Shown one piece after another: positions 48,640 through 56,571 of a DNA stretch of 64,000 nucleotides; the first letter of the stretch is position 1; every line of letters begins with the position of its first letter. The stretch is from the NCBI RefSeq assembly GCF_008710095.1, contig NZ_VYKJ01000001.1, positions 868,001 through 932,000 of the forward strand. Reading direction: 5' to 3'. Source of the stretch: Affinibrenneria salicis. Its GTDB lineage: Bacteria; Pseudomonadota; Gammaproteobacteria; Enterobacterales; Enterobacteriaceae. Below the pieces are notes generated by a model. The model saw nothing but the letters and a program-made list of their open reading frames with translations. It made no database searches and had not been told where the DNA came from. The position numbers and the translations under genes were made by a program.

Positions 48640-48958
48640 GAGACTTCAGTCATGAGTGTTAAGAAATAATAAAGATTAGACGTGATAATATTTTATCTTA
48701 ATCTGCGTTATCTTCCCGTCATTTAATGGTTTTACGTCATTGTCGCTATTTAATTCTGCTGAATGACTGTACTAATGGTTAATAAAACTATTGTGTTTGA
48801 TTTCATTGTTGTGTATGTAACATATTGATATTTAATATGGTGATCGTTTTCTTTCCGGTTAGGTGGCGATGCGGCGGACTGTGCGGCCGCGGCGCGCGGC
48901 GCTCTCCGTTGCGGTGAGTCAACCGGCGGAAGAATATGAAAACTGACACCGATCAATC
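48640..48958. other. AT-rich stretch with no recognised gene
   Basis: Low-GC sequence between dusA and the metallophore cluster. Only very short frames (for example MSVKK at 48651) are open. Apart from a GC-rich knot near 48885-48910 no terminator or family was seen. Confidence 0.5.
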
Positions 48959-48983
48959 TTTGTTAATAATCATTAATATTTTT

Positions 48984-49027
48984 TTGCCTTTAAATAAAAA
49001 TATCGATATATATCTGAAAATATAGCG
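48984..49027 (+). promoter_or_regulatory. Promoter overlapped by a ModE-like molybdate operator
   Basis: TTGCCT (48984-48989), 17 bases, TATATA (49007-49012) form a promoter with a start near 49019. The operator half-sites CGATATAT (49004-49011) and ATATAGCG (49020-49027) are 8 bases apart, the geometry of the E. coli modA operator (CGTTATAT-N8-ACATAACG). The extended left half ATCGATATATA fits the ModE consensus ATCGNTATATA completely. Binding would cover the -10, as for repression of modABC. A weaker Fur-like sequence TTAATAATCATTAA lies just before the -35, at about 48963-48976. Confidence 0.7.
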
Positions 49028-49056
49028 TAATGGAGAGGCGTTTTTATTATTTATCC

Positions 49057-49160
49057 TCTGGATAATTCGGGTTGCTGGACAAAACGTTATCGTTTCGAAC
49101 AACGCGCAGCGTAGCCAGCGCCCTGCAACCTGAGGTATGACGGGCATGGAGCATATATCC
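49057..49160. repeat. Intergenic palindromic repeat (copy 2)
   Basis: Begins with CTGGATAATTCGGGTTGCTGG and ends with CCTGCAACCTGAGGTATGACG (each about 20 bases; GGGCATGGAGCATAT follows), the two outer parts of the repeat known from many soft-rot and Serratia/Yersinia genomes. 49074-49105 is 29/32 identical to the reverse complement of 20318-20349. It falls in the 5' leader of the metallophore cluster and would fold into a long hairpin in the mRNA. Confidence 0.65.
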
Positions 49161-49279
49161 CATTGATTTCAGAGGCGTGGCGACGCGGGCGATCCTCCGG
49201 CGCCGAACCTGAAAAATGAACAGCGCAGCGCCATGGCGTCTCTGGCTTTCCGGTAACTATTTTACTTCTGGTTGTAAAA

Positions 49280-50311
49280 ATGACGATTTCCCGACGTACA
49301 TTTCTGCGCGCGCTGGCTTCCTGCTGCGCGCTGTCTTTTATCTCCGGCCCGGTACGGGCCGCATCGTCATTACTCTTTCCCTTTGGCCAGCTTCCGCCGC
49401 CTGAACGTGTCCGCCGCATTCTGAGCGCCGGCGCGCCGGCCGATCTGTTATTGCTGGCCGTCGCGCCGGAGAAGTTGCCCGGTCTCTCTTCGTTTGATCT
49501 GTCCGGCGATAACTGCGCCTGGTTTTCCTCATCGCTCTGTCATTTAACCAAACTGGGCCGCTTATCCGGGCGGGCCAGTACGCTGTCGCTGGAAAAGGTG
49601 CTGGCGCTTAATCCGGACATGATTATCGATTGCGGCAGCGCCGATGGCACCTGGCGCTCGCAGGCGAGCAGAATCGCCGAACAAACCGGCATCCCCCTGG
49701 TGCTGATTGACGGCACGCTGGCGGATTCCGCCCAACAGCTGCGTCAGGTCGGCGCGCTGCTGGGCGAGGAGCGGCGGGCGGAATCGCAGGCGCTGTTGGC
49801 CGAACGTTTTTTAGCCGACGCGGCGCTGTTCGCGGGCAGCCCGGCGGCGAATGTTCGCTTCTACGCGGCGCGCGGCGCGCGCGGTCTGGAGACCGGGCTG
49901 CGCCACTCGCTGCATACCGAGGCGGCGGAACTGCTCGGGCTGGAAAATGTGGCGCAGCAGGCCGATCGCAGCGGCCTGACTCAGGTATCGATGGAGCAAC
50001 TGCTGCTTTGGCAACCGGATATCATTCTGACGCAGGATCCCGTCACCTGGCGCTACATTTGCGAGGATCCCGTCTGGCAGGGTGTCGACGCGGTGGCTAA
50101 GCGTCAGGTGCTGTTGTTCTCCGGTCTTCCCTTTGGCTGGCTGGACGCGCCGCCGGGCATTAACCGGCTGCTGGGGATGCGGCGGCTGCAGGCGCATTTC
50201 GACGCGCGGCTGCGGGCCGGCTTTAAAGACGACATGCGCGAGTTCTTCACGCTGTTCTACCACAGCGAACTCAGCGATGCGCAATACCAGCGTCTGATGG
50301 GGGACGCATGA
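49280..50311 (+). CDS. Tat-exported periplasmic metal-chelate binding protein (BtuF/FhuD-like)
   Basis: 343 residues. The N-terminus MTISRRTFLRALASCCALSF is a twin-arginine signal (SRRTFL) with cleavage near GPVRA. The body is a type III helical-backbone binding protein (PF01497-like): RVRRILSAGAPADLLLLAVA, LSLEKVLALNPDMIIDCGSA, EQLLLWQPDIILTQDP and a long C-terminal lobe helix. Such proteins deliver siderophores, cobalamin or heme to FecCD-type permeases, and E. coli FhuD also has a Tat signal. No good ribosome site precedes the ATG, but no better start keeps the RR motif. Its stop overlaps the permease start (ATGA). Ligand unknown. Molybdenum or tungsten chelate is proposed from context. 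Confidence 0.85.
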   Translation: MTISRRTFLRALASCCALSFISGPVRAASSLLFPFGQLPPPERVRRILSAGAPADLLLLAVAPEKLPGLSSFDLSGDNCAWFSSSLCHLTKLGRLSGRASTLSLEKVLALNPDMIIDCGSADGTWRSQASRIAEQTGIPLVLIDGTLADSAQQLRQVGALLGEERRAESQALLAERFLADAALFAGSPAANVRFYAARGARGLETGLRHSLHTEAAELLGLENVAQQADRSGLTQVSMEQLLLWQPDIILTQDPVTWRYICEDPVWQGVDAVAKRQVLLFSGLPFGWLDAPPGINRLLGMRRLQAHFDARLRAGFKDDMREFFTLFYHSELSDAQYQRLMGDA

Positions 50312-51300
50312 ATTCCCGGCGCGTTACGCTGCTGCTTTGTCTGGCGGCGCTGGCCTGCGTGGCGTTGGCTCTGATGAGCGGCGCTTTCTCGCTGACGCCC
50401 GCTCAGGTGTTTTATTTGCTGAGTGCGCCGGAAGGGCGGGATGTCGATCCCCGCGCCGCCATCGTGTTCTGGCAGATCCGTCTGCCGCGTATCCTGGCGG
50501 CGCTGCTGATCGGCGCCGGGCTTTCCGGCGCCGGGGCCGCCTATCAGGGTATGTTCCGCAATCCGCTGGTATCGCCGGACATTCTGGGGGTGTCGGCCGG
50601 CGCCGGGATGGGCGCCAGCATCGCCATTTGGTTTGGCCTGCCGATGCTGCTGATCCAGGCGCTGGCTTTCGCCGGCGGTTTGTCGGTGGTGGCGGGCGTG
50701 TGCGCGATCGCCCGGCTGGCGAAACGTCACGATCCGGTGCTGTCGCTGGTGTTGATCGGCATCGCGCTGGGCACGCTATGCGGCGCCGTAATTTCGCTGA
50801 TTAAGATTCTGTCCGATCCCTACACCCAGTTGCCGTCGATCACCTTCTGGCTGCTGGGCAGCCTGTCCTCCACTACGCTGGCGGATCTGCGCATCGCCGC
50901 GCCGCTGCTGCTGGGCGGGATGCTGCCGCTGCTGCTGCTGCGCTGGCGGATGAATTTGCTGAGCCTGTCGGACGATGAAGCGCGCTCGATGGGGCTGAAT
51001 GTCGCGCGCCTGCGGCTGGTGATCATCGTCAGCGCCACGCTGATGACCGCCAGCGCGGTCGCCATCGCCGGCATTATCGGCTGGATTGGATTAGTGGTGC
51101 CGCACATCTGCCGCCTGCTGACCGGCAACAATTATCAGCGGCTGCTACCGGCGTCGATGGGCTGCGGCGCGCTGCTGCTGTTGCTGACGGATACCCTGGC
51201 GCGCTCGGCGAGCGACATCGAGCTGCCGCTCGGCATCCTGACCGCGCTGATCGGCGCGCCGTTTTTTCTGCTGTTGCTGCTGCGCGGAGGGCGGGTATGA
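50308..51300 (+). CDS. FecCD/BtuC-type ABC permease
   Basis: 330 residues, about ten hydrophobic segments. Family signatures: FWQIRLPRILAALLIGAGLS near residue 53, YQGMFRNPLVSPDILGVSAG near 80, and GLNVARLRLVIIVSATLMTA plus GIIGWIGLVVPHICRLLTG near 250-270. Homodimeric inner-membrane channel for siderophore-, cobalamin- or related chelate uptake. Overlaps both neighbours by four bases (ATGA), so the three transporter genes are translationally coupled. Confidence 0.92.
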   Translation: MNSRRVTLLLCLAALACVALALMSGAFSLTPAQVFYLLSAPEGRDVDPRAAIVFWQIRLPRILAALLIGAGLSGAGAAYQGMFRNPLVSPDILGVSAGAGMGASIAIWFGLPMLLIQALAFAGGLSVVAGVCAIARLAKRHDPVLSLVLIGIALGTLCGAVISLIKILSDPYTQLPSITFWLLGSLSSTTLADLRIAAPLLLGGMLPLLLLRWRMNLLSLSDDEARSMGLNVARLRLVIIVSATLMTASAVAIAGIIGWIGLVVPHICRLLTGNNYQRLLPASMGCGALLLLLTDTLARSASDIELPLGILTALIGAPFFLLLLLRGGRV

Positions 51301-52058
51301 CGCTGGTGCGTTTTAACCATGCGACCCTCGGCTATCCGCGCCGGACGGTGATCGACGGCGTGACGTTCGATCTGCGACGCGAAGAAATTTGCTGCCTGCT
51401 GGGGGCCAACGGCTGCGGTAAAACCACGTTGATTCGCACGCTGCTTGGCCTGCTGCCGCCGCTCGGCGGCGAGATTCTGCTGGCCGGCAAACCGGTCGGC
51501 GACTGGTCGCCGGCGGATCGGGCGGCCGTCATGGCCTGGGTGCCGCAGGCGCATGATGGTCCCTTCGCCTTTCAGGCGCTGGATATGGTGCTGATGGGCT
51601 GCAGCGTGCATATGAGTGTGTTTTCCTCGCCCGGCCGGCGCGAACGCGAACTGGCTCGCCATACGCTGGATACGCTCGGCATTGGTCATCTGGAGCATCG
51701 CGTCTGGGCCACCCTGAGCGGCGGGGAGCGCCAACTGGTGCTGATCGCGCGCGCGCTGGTGCAGCGGCCGCGTCTGCTGCTGCTGGATGAGCCGGCGGCG
51801 AGTCTCGATTTTGGCCACCAAATCACCCTGCTGAATACCATCCGCCAGCTAAGGGCGCGCGGCATGACCCTGCTGATGGCGACGCACCATCCGATGCATG
51901 CCCGGGCCGTCGCCGATCGGGTGGTGTTAATCGCGCCGCCGGGCACGGTGAGCCAGGGGCCGCCCGAAACCATGCTGAGTTGCGAAGCGTTAGCCGCGCT
52001 CTATCACGTACAGCCGGAAGAGATACGGCGCCATCTGGGAACAGAACAATGGACATAA
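51297..52058 (+). CDS. ABC transporter ATPase (FepC/BtuD type)
   Basis: 253 residues. Walker A LGANGCGKTTLIRTLLG near residue 35, signature LSGGERQLVLIARALVQRPR near 141, Walker B LLLLDEPAASLDFGHQ near 162, and the switch His in THHPMHARA near 199. Energises the FecCD-type permease with which it overlaps. The methyltransferase gene starts 12 bases downstream. Confidence 0.92.
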   Translation: MTLVRFNHATLGYPRRTVIDGVTFDLRREEICCLLGANGCGKTTLIRTLLGLLPPLGGEILLAGKPVGDWSPADRAAVMAWVPQAHDGPFAFQALDMVLMGCSVHMSVFSSPGRRERELARHTLDTLGIGHLEHRVWATLSGGERQLVLIARALVQRPRLLLLDEPAASLDFGHQITLLNTIRQLRARGMTLLMATHHPMHARAVADRVVLIAPPGTVSQGPPETMLSCEALAALYHVQPEEIRRHLGTEQWT

Positions 52059-52070
52059 GGGGAGCCCGCC

Positions 52071-52892
52071 ATGCTGATTGATGAAATTAATTTTGCCGAC
52101 CTCTACCAGCAGCAGCTGAAGCTGGCCGAGCGCACGGAAAAAACGCCCGAACACTGGGATCAGCGTGCGGAAAAAATGGCCGCAAGCTGCGCAAGCCCGC
52201 AGGACACCTACCTGCCGCAACTGTTGACGAAGATGGATCTCAGCGGCGCCGATACGCTGCTGGATATGGGCTGCGGTCCGGGATCCGTTTGCCTGGCGCT
52301 GGCCGACCGGCTGCAGCGGGTGTACGGCGTGGATTACAGCAGCGGCATGTTACAGCTGGCCGCGCGGCGGGCGCAGGAGCAGGGCATTGATAATGCGACC
52401 CTGATCCGCCGCGCCTGGGAGGATGAGTGGGACGATCTGCCGCAATGCGATATCGCCGTGGCGTCGCGCTCCACGCTGGTGGCGGATTTGCGTCAGGCGA
52501 TGTTGAAGCTCAATCAGAAAGCGCGGCTGCGGGTTTACACCACCCACACCGTCAGCCCGTCGTTCATGGATGTTCATATTCAGCGCGCGATCGGCCGCCC
52601 GGTGGTGGAATTGCCCAATTACATCTACGCCGTCAATGTGCTGTACCAGATGGGGATCCGCGCCAAAGTGGATTTTATCCGCGGCCCCAACTGTCAGGGC
52701 GACAACGCCACTTTCGAACGGCTGGTGGAGAATGTGCGCTGGTCGATGGGCGAACTGAGCGACGATGAACGGCAGCGGCTGTTTGACTATTACCGGCAGC
52801 GTCGCAACAGCGACAGGTCGCTGGTCTCGCCGACTCGCGACTGGGCGCTGGTGTACTGGGATCGGGTTGCGCTGGCGGAGGACGGCGCATGA
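52071..52892 (+). CDS. Class I SAM-dependent methyltransferase of the metal-uptake cluster
   Basis: 273 residues. The SAM motif I is DTLLDMGCGPGSVCLALADR near residues 61-80, with the acidic motif II YGVDYSSGM near 86, and post-motif CDIAVASRSTLVADL near 126. No recognisable specificity domain. AGGGGAG lies well placed before the ATG. It overlaps modD by four bases. Methyltransferases beside ModD genes and TonB receptors have no assigned substrate that I know. Possible targets are a metallophore, a ligand released from the metal, or a base made by ModD. Confidence 0.8.
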   Translation: MLIDEINFADLYQQQLKLAERTEKTPEHWDQRAEKMAASCASPQDTYLPQLLTKMDLSGADTLLDMGCGPGSVCLALADRLQRVYGVDYSSGMLQLAARRAQEQGIDNATLIRRAWEDEWDDLPQCDIAVASRSTLVADLRQAMLKLNQKARLRVYTTHTVSPSFMDVHIQRAIGRPVVELPNYIYAVNVLYQMGIRAKVDFIRGPNCQGDNATFERLVENVRWSMGELSDDERQRLFDYYRQRRNSDRSLVSPTRDWALVYWDRVALAEDGA

Positions 52893-53734
52893 TTTTTTAT
52901 TCGCAGGCGCAGATCGATCAATGGCTGCTCGACGATATTCAGGGCGGCGATCTCACCACGCGCGCGCTGGGCATCGGCGACCGTCAGGGACGTATGGTCT
53001 TTCAGCACCGCCAGGGCGGCTGCATCAGCGGTCTTGAGGTCGCCCGGCAAATGCTGCAGCGGCTCGGCCTGGTGGTCGAACTGGCGCTGGAAGACGGTTG
53101 GGTGGTGCGGCCCGGCGATACCTTGCTGATCGTCAGCGGCCGCGTCGATGCGCTGCACCAGGGGTGGAAAGCGGTGCAGAACGTACTGGAGTGGAGCTGC
53201 GGCGTCACTCGCTACCTGTTCGATATGCTGCGCATTCTGCGCCAGCACGTGCCGGACGGGCAAATCGCCTGCACGCGTAAAACCATCCCCGGCACCAAAC
53301 TGCTGGCGACCCAGGCGGTGCTTGCCGGCGGCGGCATTATCCACCGGGCCGGCTGTGCGGAGACGATTTTGTTATTCGCCAACCATCGCCATTTCTGGGC
53401 CAATCCCGACGACTGGCGCGGGATGGTGGCGGCGCTGCGCCGCGAGGCGCCGGAAAAAACCATCATTGTCGAGGCCGATAACATCCGGCAAGCGGAAGCG
53501 GCGCTGGCCGCCGGGCCGGATATGGTGCAGCTGGATAAATGTCCGATCGACGACGTGCCGGCTTTTCTGGCGCGCGCGGCTCGGCTGGCTCCCCGCTGCC
53601 GTTTCTCGCTCGCCGGCGGCATTACGCTGGACACGATTGACGCCTGGGCGCGTACCGGCGTGCCGCTGCTGGTGACGTCGGCGCCTTATTACGCGCCGCC
53701 CGCGGATATCAGCGTACGCCTCGATCCCCAATAG
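52889..53734 (+). CDS. modD: ModD, NadC-like phosphoribosyltransferase of molybdenum loci
   Basis: 281 residues. Same two-domain architecture as NadC: DIQGGDLTTRALGIG near residue 13, WSCGVTRYLFDMLRILR, then ACTRKTIPGTKLLATQAVLA near 128 and IHRAGCAETILLFANHRHFW near 152. The NadC quinolinate-binding His-Arg pair is kept (HRAG), but the IKENH lysine is replaced by FANH, so quinolinate is probably not the substrate. TIGR-type annotation names such proteins ModD from their place in molybdate transport operons, with no proven reaction. Compare nadC at 2327-3217. Confidence 0.82.
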   Translation: MIFYSQAQIDQWLLDDIQGGDLTTRALGIGDRQGRMVFQHRQGGCISGLEVARQMLQRLGLVVELALEDGWVVRPGDTLLIVSGRVDALHQGWKAVQNVLEWSCGVTRYLFDMLRILRQHVPDGQIACTRKTIPGTKLLATQAVLAGGGIIHRAGCAETILLFANHRHFWANPDDWRGMVAALRREAPEKTIIVEADNIRQAEAALAAGPDMVQLDKCPIDDVPAFLARAARLAPRCRFSLAGGITLDTIDAWARTGVPLLVTSAPYYAPPADISVRLDPQ

Positions 53735-53814
53735 ATTAGCGGCGGCCATTCAATGACCGCCGCGGCACAGCGGTGTCGATGACAAAAAATAGACAATAAG
53801 ACAGGGGTAGCAGG

Positions 53815-55782
53815 ATGAAATTAAAGAAGAGTTTTTTATATATCGCCGTTGCGTTGACGGGCACAGGGAATAGCCACGCGGCTCAGCAGGAAGACAGCAT
53901 GACCATCTGGTCCAGCCCGGTGGTAGCCACCAGCGATATTCTTGATCAGGACGCGATGGCGCAGTTGGACAAACGCAACGTGGCGGAAGCGCTGAGCGTG
54001 ATCCCGGGCGTTTCGCTGCAGAAATCGGGAAATCGCAATGAGCTGCAGGTGCGGGTGCGCGGCTTTGATAATCGCCAGGTGCCGGTGTTCTATGATGGGG
54101 TGCCGATTTATGTGCCGTACGACGGCAACCTGGATTTGGGGCGCTTTCTGACCTCGGGTCTGGCGTCGATCGAGGTGTCTAAAGGCTACACCTCTCTGCT
54201 GCAGGGGCCGAATCAGATGGGCGGCGCCATCAATATCACTACGCAGAAACCGCAAAAGCCGCTGCAGGGTTCGGTGAGCTATCGTCAGGGCTGGAGCCGC
54301 GGCGATGATAATGCTTACGACACCAGCGCCTCGTTCGGCGCGAAAAACGATCTGGGCTATATCCAACTGAGCGGCAGCCGCCTGAAGCGCGACTTCGTCG
54401 GGCTGCCGCACGGCGTGGAAAGCGGCGTCGTCGGCGAGGGCGGCAAGCGGGAGAATTCGGCGTCCGATGATAAACACGGCCTGATTAAGCTGGGCTTCAC
54501 GCCGCGCGAAAACGATGAGTACACCTTCACCTGGATCAAGCAGGATGGCGAAAAGAACAGCCCGCCGTATGCCGGCACCAGCGGTCAGGCGGCCCGCTAC
54601 TGGCAGTGGCCGGAATATGACAAAGAGAGTTATTACTATCAGGGCACCACTCGCCTGGGCGATCGTTTTACCCTGAAAAGCCGCGCCTGGCACGATACTT
54701 TCAAAAATACCCTGCTGATGTATAACACGCGCGCGGCGTTGCAAAACAAAAACGGCAGCTACAGCCGCTACGATGATTTCAGCAACGGCGCCGGGCTGCA
54801 GCTGTCGGCGGATATGCGTGAGAGCGATCTGCTTTCCTTCGCCGCCCACTGGAAAGAGGATGTGCATCGGGAGAAAGGCTCGACAACCGCGCCTTATGAT
54901 CGTTACAAAGACGGTACCTGGTCACTGGCCAGCGAATATCAGTGGGCGGCGGCCGATAATCTTGATGTGGTGGCCGGCATCAGCTATGACTGGCGCAAGA
55001 GCCTGCAGAGCATGAAGCATGGCAGTAACGGCGACATCATCCACTATGACGATAACGACCAGCGCGCATTTAACTGGCAGACGATGGCGAAATACCATTT
55101 CGATAACCGGGATACGATCGCGCTGTCGCTGTCCGACCGCAGCCGTTTCCCGACGCTGAAAGAGCGTTACACCACCAGTAAAGCGGCCACCGGCCAGACG
55201 GTGCTGGTTAATCCTCATCTGAATGCTGAACGGGCGCGCAGCGTCGACCTGACCTATAACGGTTATATCAGCGATAGCTGGGGCTACGAGGCCAGCGTCT
55301 ATTACAACTGGGTCAACGACGCGATTCTGACGCAAAATATCGACGCCAACACGTTGCAGAACCGTAACAGTGGCCGGGTAGACTACGCCGGTCTGGATGT
55401 GGGCATCAACGGCAGCCTGTCCGAGCTGGTCAAGATCGGGCTTAATTACAGCGCGATCCACAGCGATGCGAAACGTAAAGAGATCGGCAAAATTACCGGT
55501 CTGCCGACGCAAACGCTGGTCGGCTGGGTGACGGTTACGCCGTGGCGCACGCTGAGCATTACCGCGTCTGAAGAGGCGCGCTCATCCAGCTACAGCAGTA
55601 CCGACGCCAGCCAGAAAGCCGCCGGGTTCGCGGTAACCAATTTGCGCGCCGATTATGAAATCGGTCACGGTCTGAGCGTTAATGCCTCGGTGAATAACCT
55701 GTTCGATAAGACCTATGCCTATACGGAAGGCTTTATTGAAGAAGGGCGTAACTACTGGGCCGGCGTTGAATATAAATTCTAA
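53815..55782 (+). CDS. TonB-dependent outer-membrane receptor of the metal-uptake cluster
   Basis: 655 residues with a signal peptide (MKLKKSFLYIAVALTGTGNS, HA). A TonB-box-like DSMTIWSS lies near residue 27. Plug domain: VAEALSVIPGVSLQKSGNRN, QVRVRGFDNRQVPVFYDGVP and GPNQMGGAINITTQ. The barrel ends in GVEYKF with terminal Phe. Shorter than FepA and only distantly similar to it, closer to vitamin B12 or small-chelate receptors in length. It lies 80 bases after modD, probably in the same transcript. Substrate unknown. The ModE-like control region suggests a molybdenum- or tungsten-containing chelate. Confidence 0.88.
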   Translation: MKLKKSFLYIAVALTGTGNSHAAQQEDSMTIWSSPVVATSDILDQDAMAQLDKRNVAEALSVIPGVSLQKSGNRNELQVRVRGFDNRQVPVFYDGVPIYVPYDGNLDLGRFLTSGLASIEVSKGYTSLLQGPNQMGGAINITTQKPQKPLQGSVSYRQGWSRGDDNAYDTSASFGAKNDLGYIQLSGSRLKRDFVGLPHGVESGVVGEGGKRENSASDDKHGLIKLGFTPRENDEYTFTWIKQDGEKNSPPYAGTSGQAARYWQWPEYDKESYYYQGTTRLGDRFTLKSRAWHDTFKNTLLMYNTRAALQNKNGSYSRYDDFSNGAGLQLSADMRESDLLSFAAHWKEDVHREKGSTTAPYDRYKDGTWSLASEYQWAAADNLDVVAGISYDWRKSLQSMKHGSNGDIIHYDDNDQRAFNWQTMAKYHFDNRDTIALSLSDRSRFPTLKERYTTSKAATGQTVLVNPHLNAERARSVDLTYNGYISDSWGYEASVYYNWVNDAILTQNIDANTLQNRNSGRVDYAGLDVGINGSLSELVKIGLNYSAIHSDAKRKEIGKITGLPTQTLVGWVTVTPWRTLSITASEEARSSSYSSTDASQKAAGFAVTNLRADYEIGHGLSVNASVNNLFDKTYAYTEGFIEEGRNYWAGVEYKF

Positions 55783-55861
55783 ACGCGCAGCGCGGAAGAA
55801 TCGCGCCGGCCGCGCGTCGAAACGGATGGCGCGCGGCCGGCGCAACTTGCAGGAGACGGTA

Positions 55862-56533
55862 ATGACAGAGAAAGTGACGCCGGTCAGGTTAGCCAGCCTG
55901 AAGGCTATTTTATGCAACACGTTAAGCTATGCGGATCAATCGCTGCCGCCGGTTAAACAGAAGCGCAGCGCGCCCGCGGCGCGGATCCATCTCGACGGGC
56001 TGGAGTGCGATAACGGCGATCGCGAGCAGTACGACGATCCCGATAATGCGCTGATGCACTACGCCTGGGAACATTATGCTTTCTGGCGTGAGCGTTTCCC
56101 CGCCAAAGCGGATCTGCTGGCGCAGCCGGGGATTTTCGGCGAAAACTTCTCCACCGAGGGGATGAGCGAGGCGGATATCTGCATTGGCGATGTGTTAAAG
56201 GTCGGCTCGGCGCGGGTTCAGGTCTCCTGGGGGCGCGAAGCATGCCACACCATGGAGGAGCGTTTCGACGATCCTGAAATGCCGCAGGCCATGCATCACC
56301 TGGCCAAAAACGGCTGGTTTTACCGCGTATTGGAAGAGGGCGACGTCCGGGTCGGCGATGTCTTTATGCTGGCCGATCGTCCGCATCCTCACTGGACGCT
56401 CAGCCGGGTGCAGCAGGTGTTGTTCGGCAACGAACAGGACGTCGCGGTGCTGGAAACGCTGCAGTCGCTGCCTTATCTGGCCGCGGCCTGGCGCACGCAG
56501 TTTGCCGCGCGGCTGGCGGCGCTGCGCGGGTAG
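55862..56533 (+). CDS. MOSC-domain protein (YiiM-like)
   Basis: 223 residues from the ATG at 55862, with AGGAGA 7 bases before. The longer frame upstream reads through the spacer. MOSC core: HLDGLECDNGDREQYDDPDN near residue 41, the conserved FGENFSTEGMSEADICIGDV near 97, VSWGREACHTMEERF with the conserved Cys near 128, and WFYRVLEEGDVRVGDVF near 151. MOSC domains bind the molybdenum cofactor or carry sulfur for it, and E. coli YiiM detoxifies N-hydroxylated compounds as a molybdoenzyme. Last gene of the cluster and the second independent pointer to molybdenum. Confidence 0.87.
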   Translation: MTEKVTPVRLASLKAILCNTLSYADQSLPPVKQKRSAPAARIHLDGLECDNGDREQYDDPDNALMHYAWEHYAFWRERFPAKADLLAQPGIFGENFSTEGMSEADICIGDVLKVGSARVQVSWGREACHTMEERFDDPEMPQAMHHLAKNGWFYRVLEEGDVRVGDVFMLADRPHPHWTLSRVQQVLFGNEQDVAVLETLQSLPYLAAAWRTQFAARLAALRG

Positions 56534-56571
56534 CGTTAATCCTGGGGCGCGGCGGTTTTTTAGCGCCCGGC

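Noticed and set aside
48605..48760. RyhB-like small RNA after the Fur box
   Set aside because: The conserved RyhB core and a terminator are both absent.
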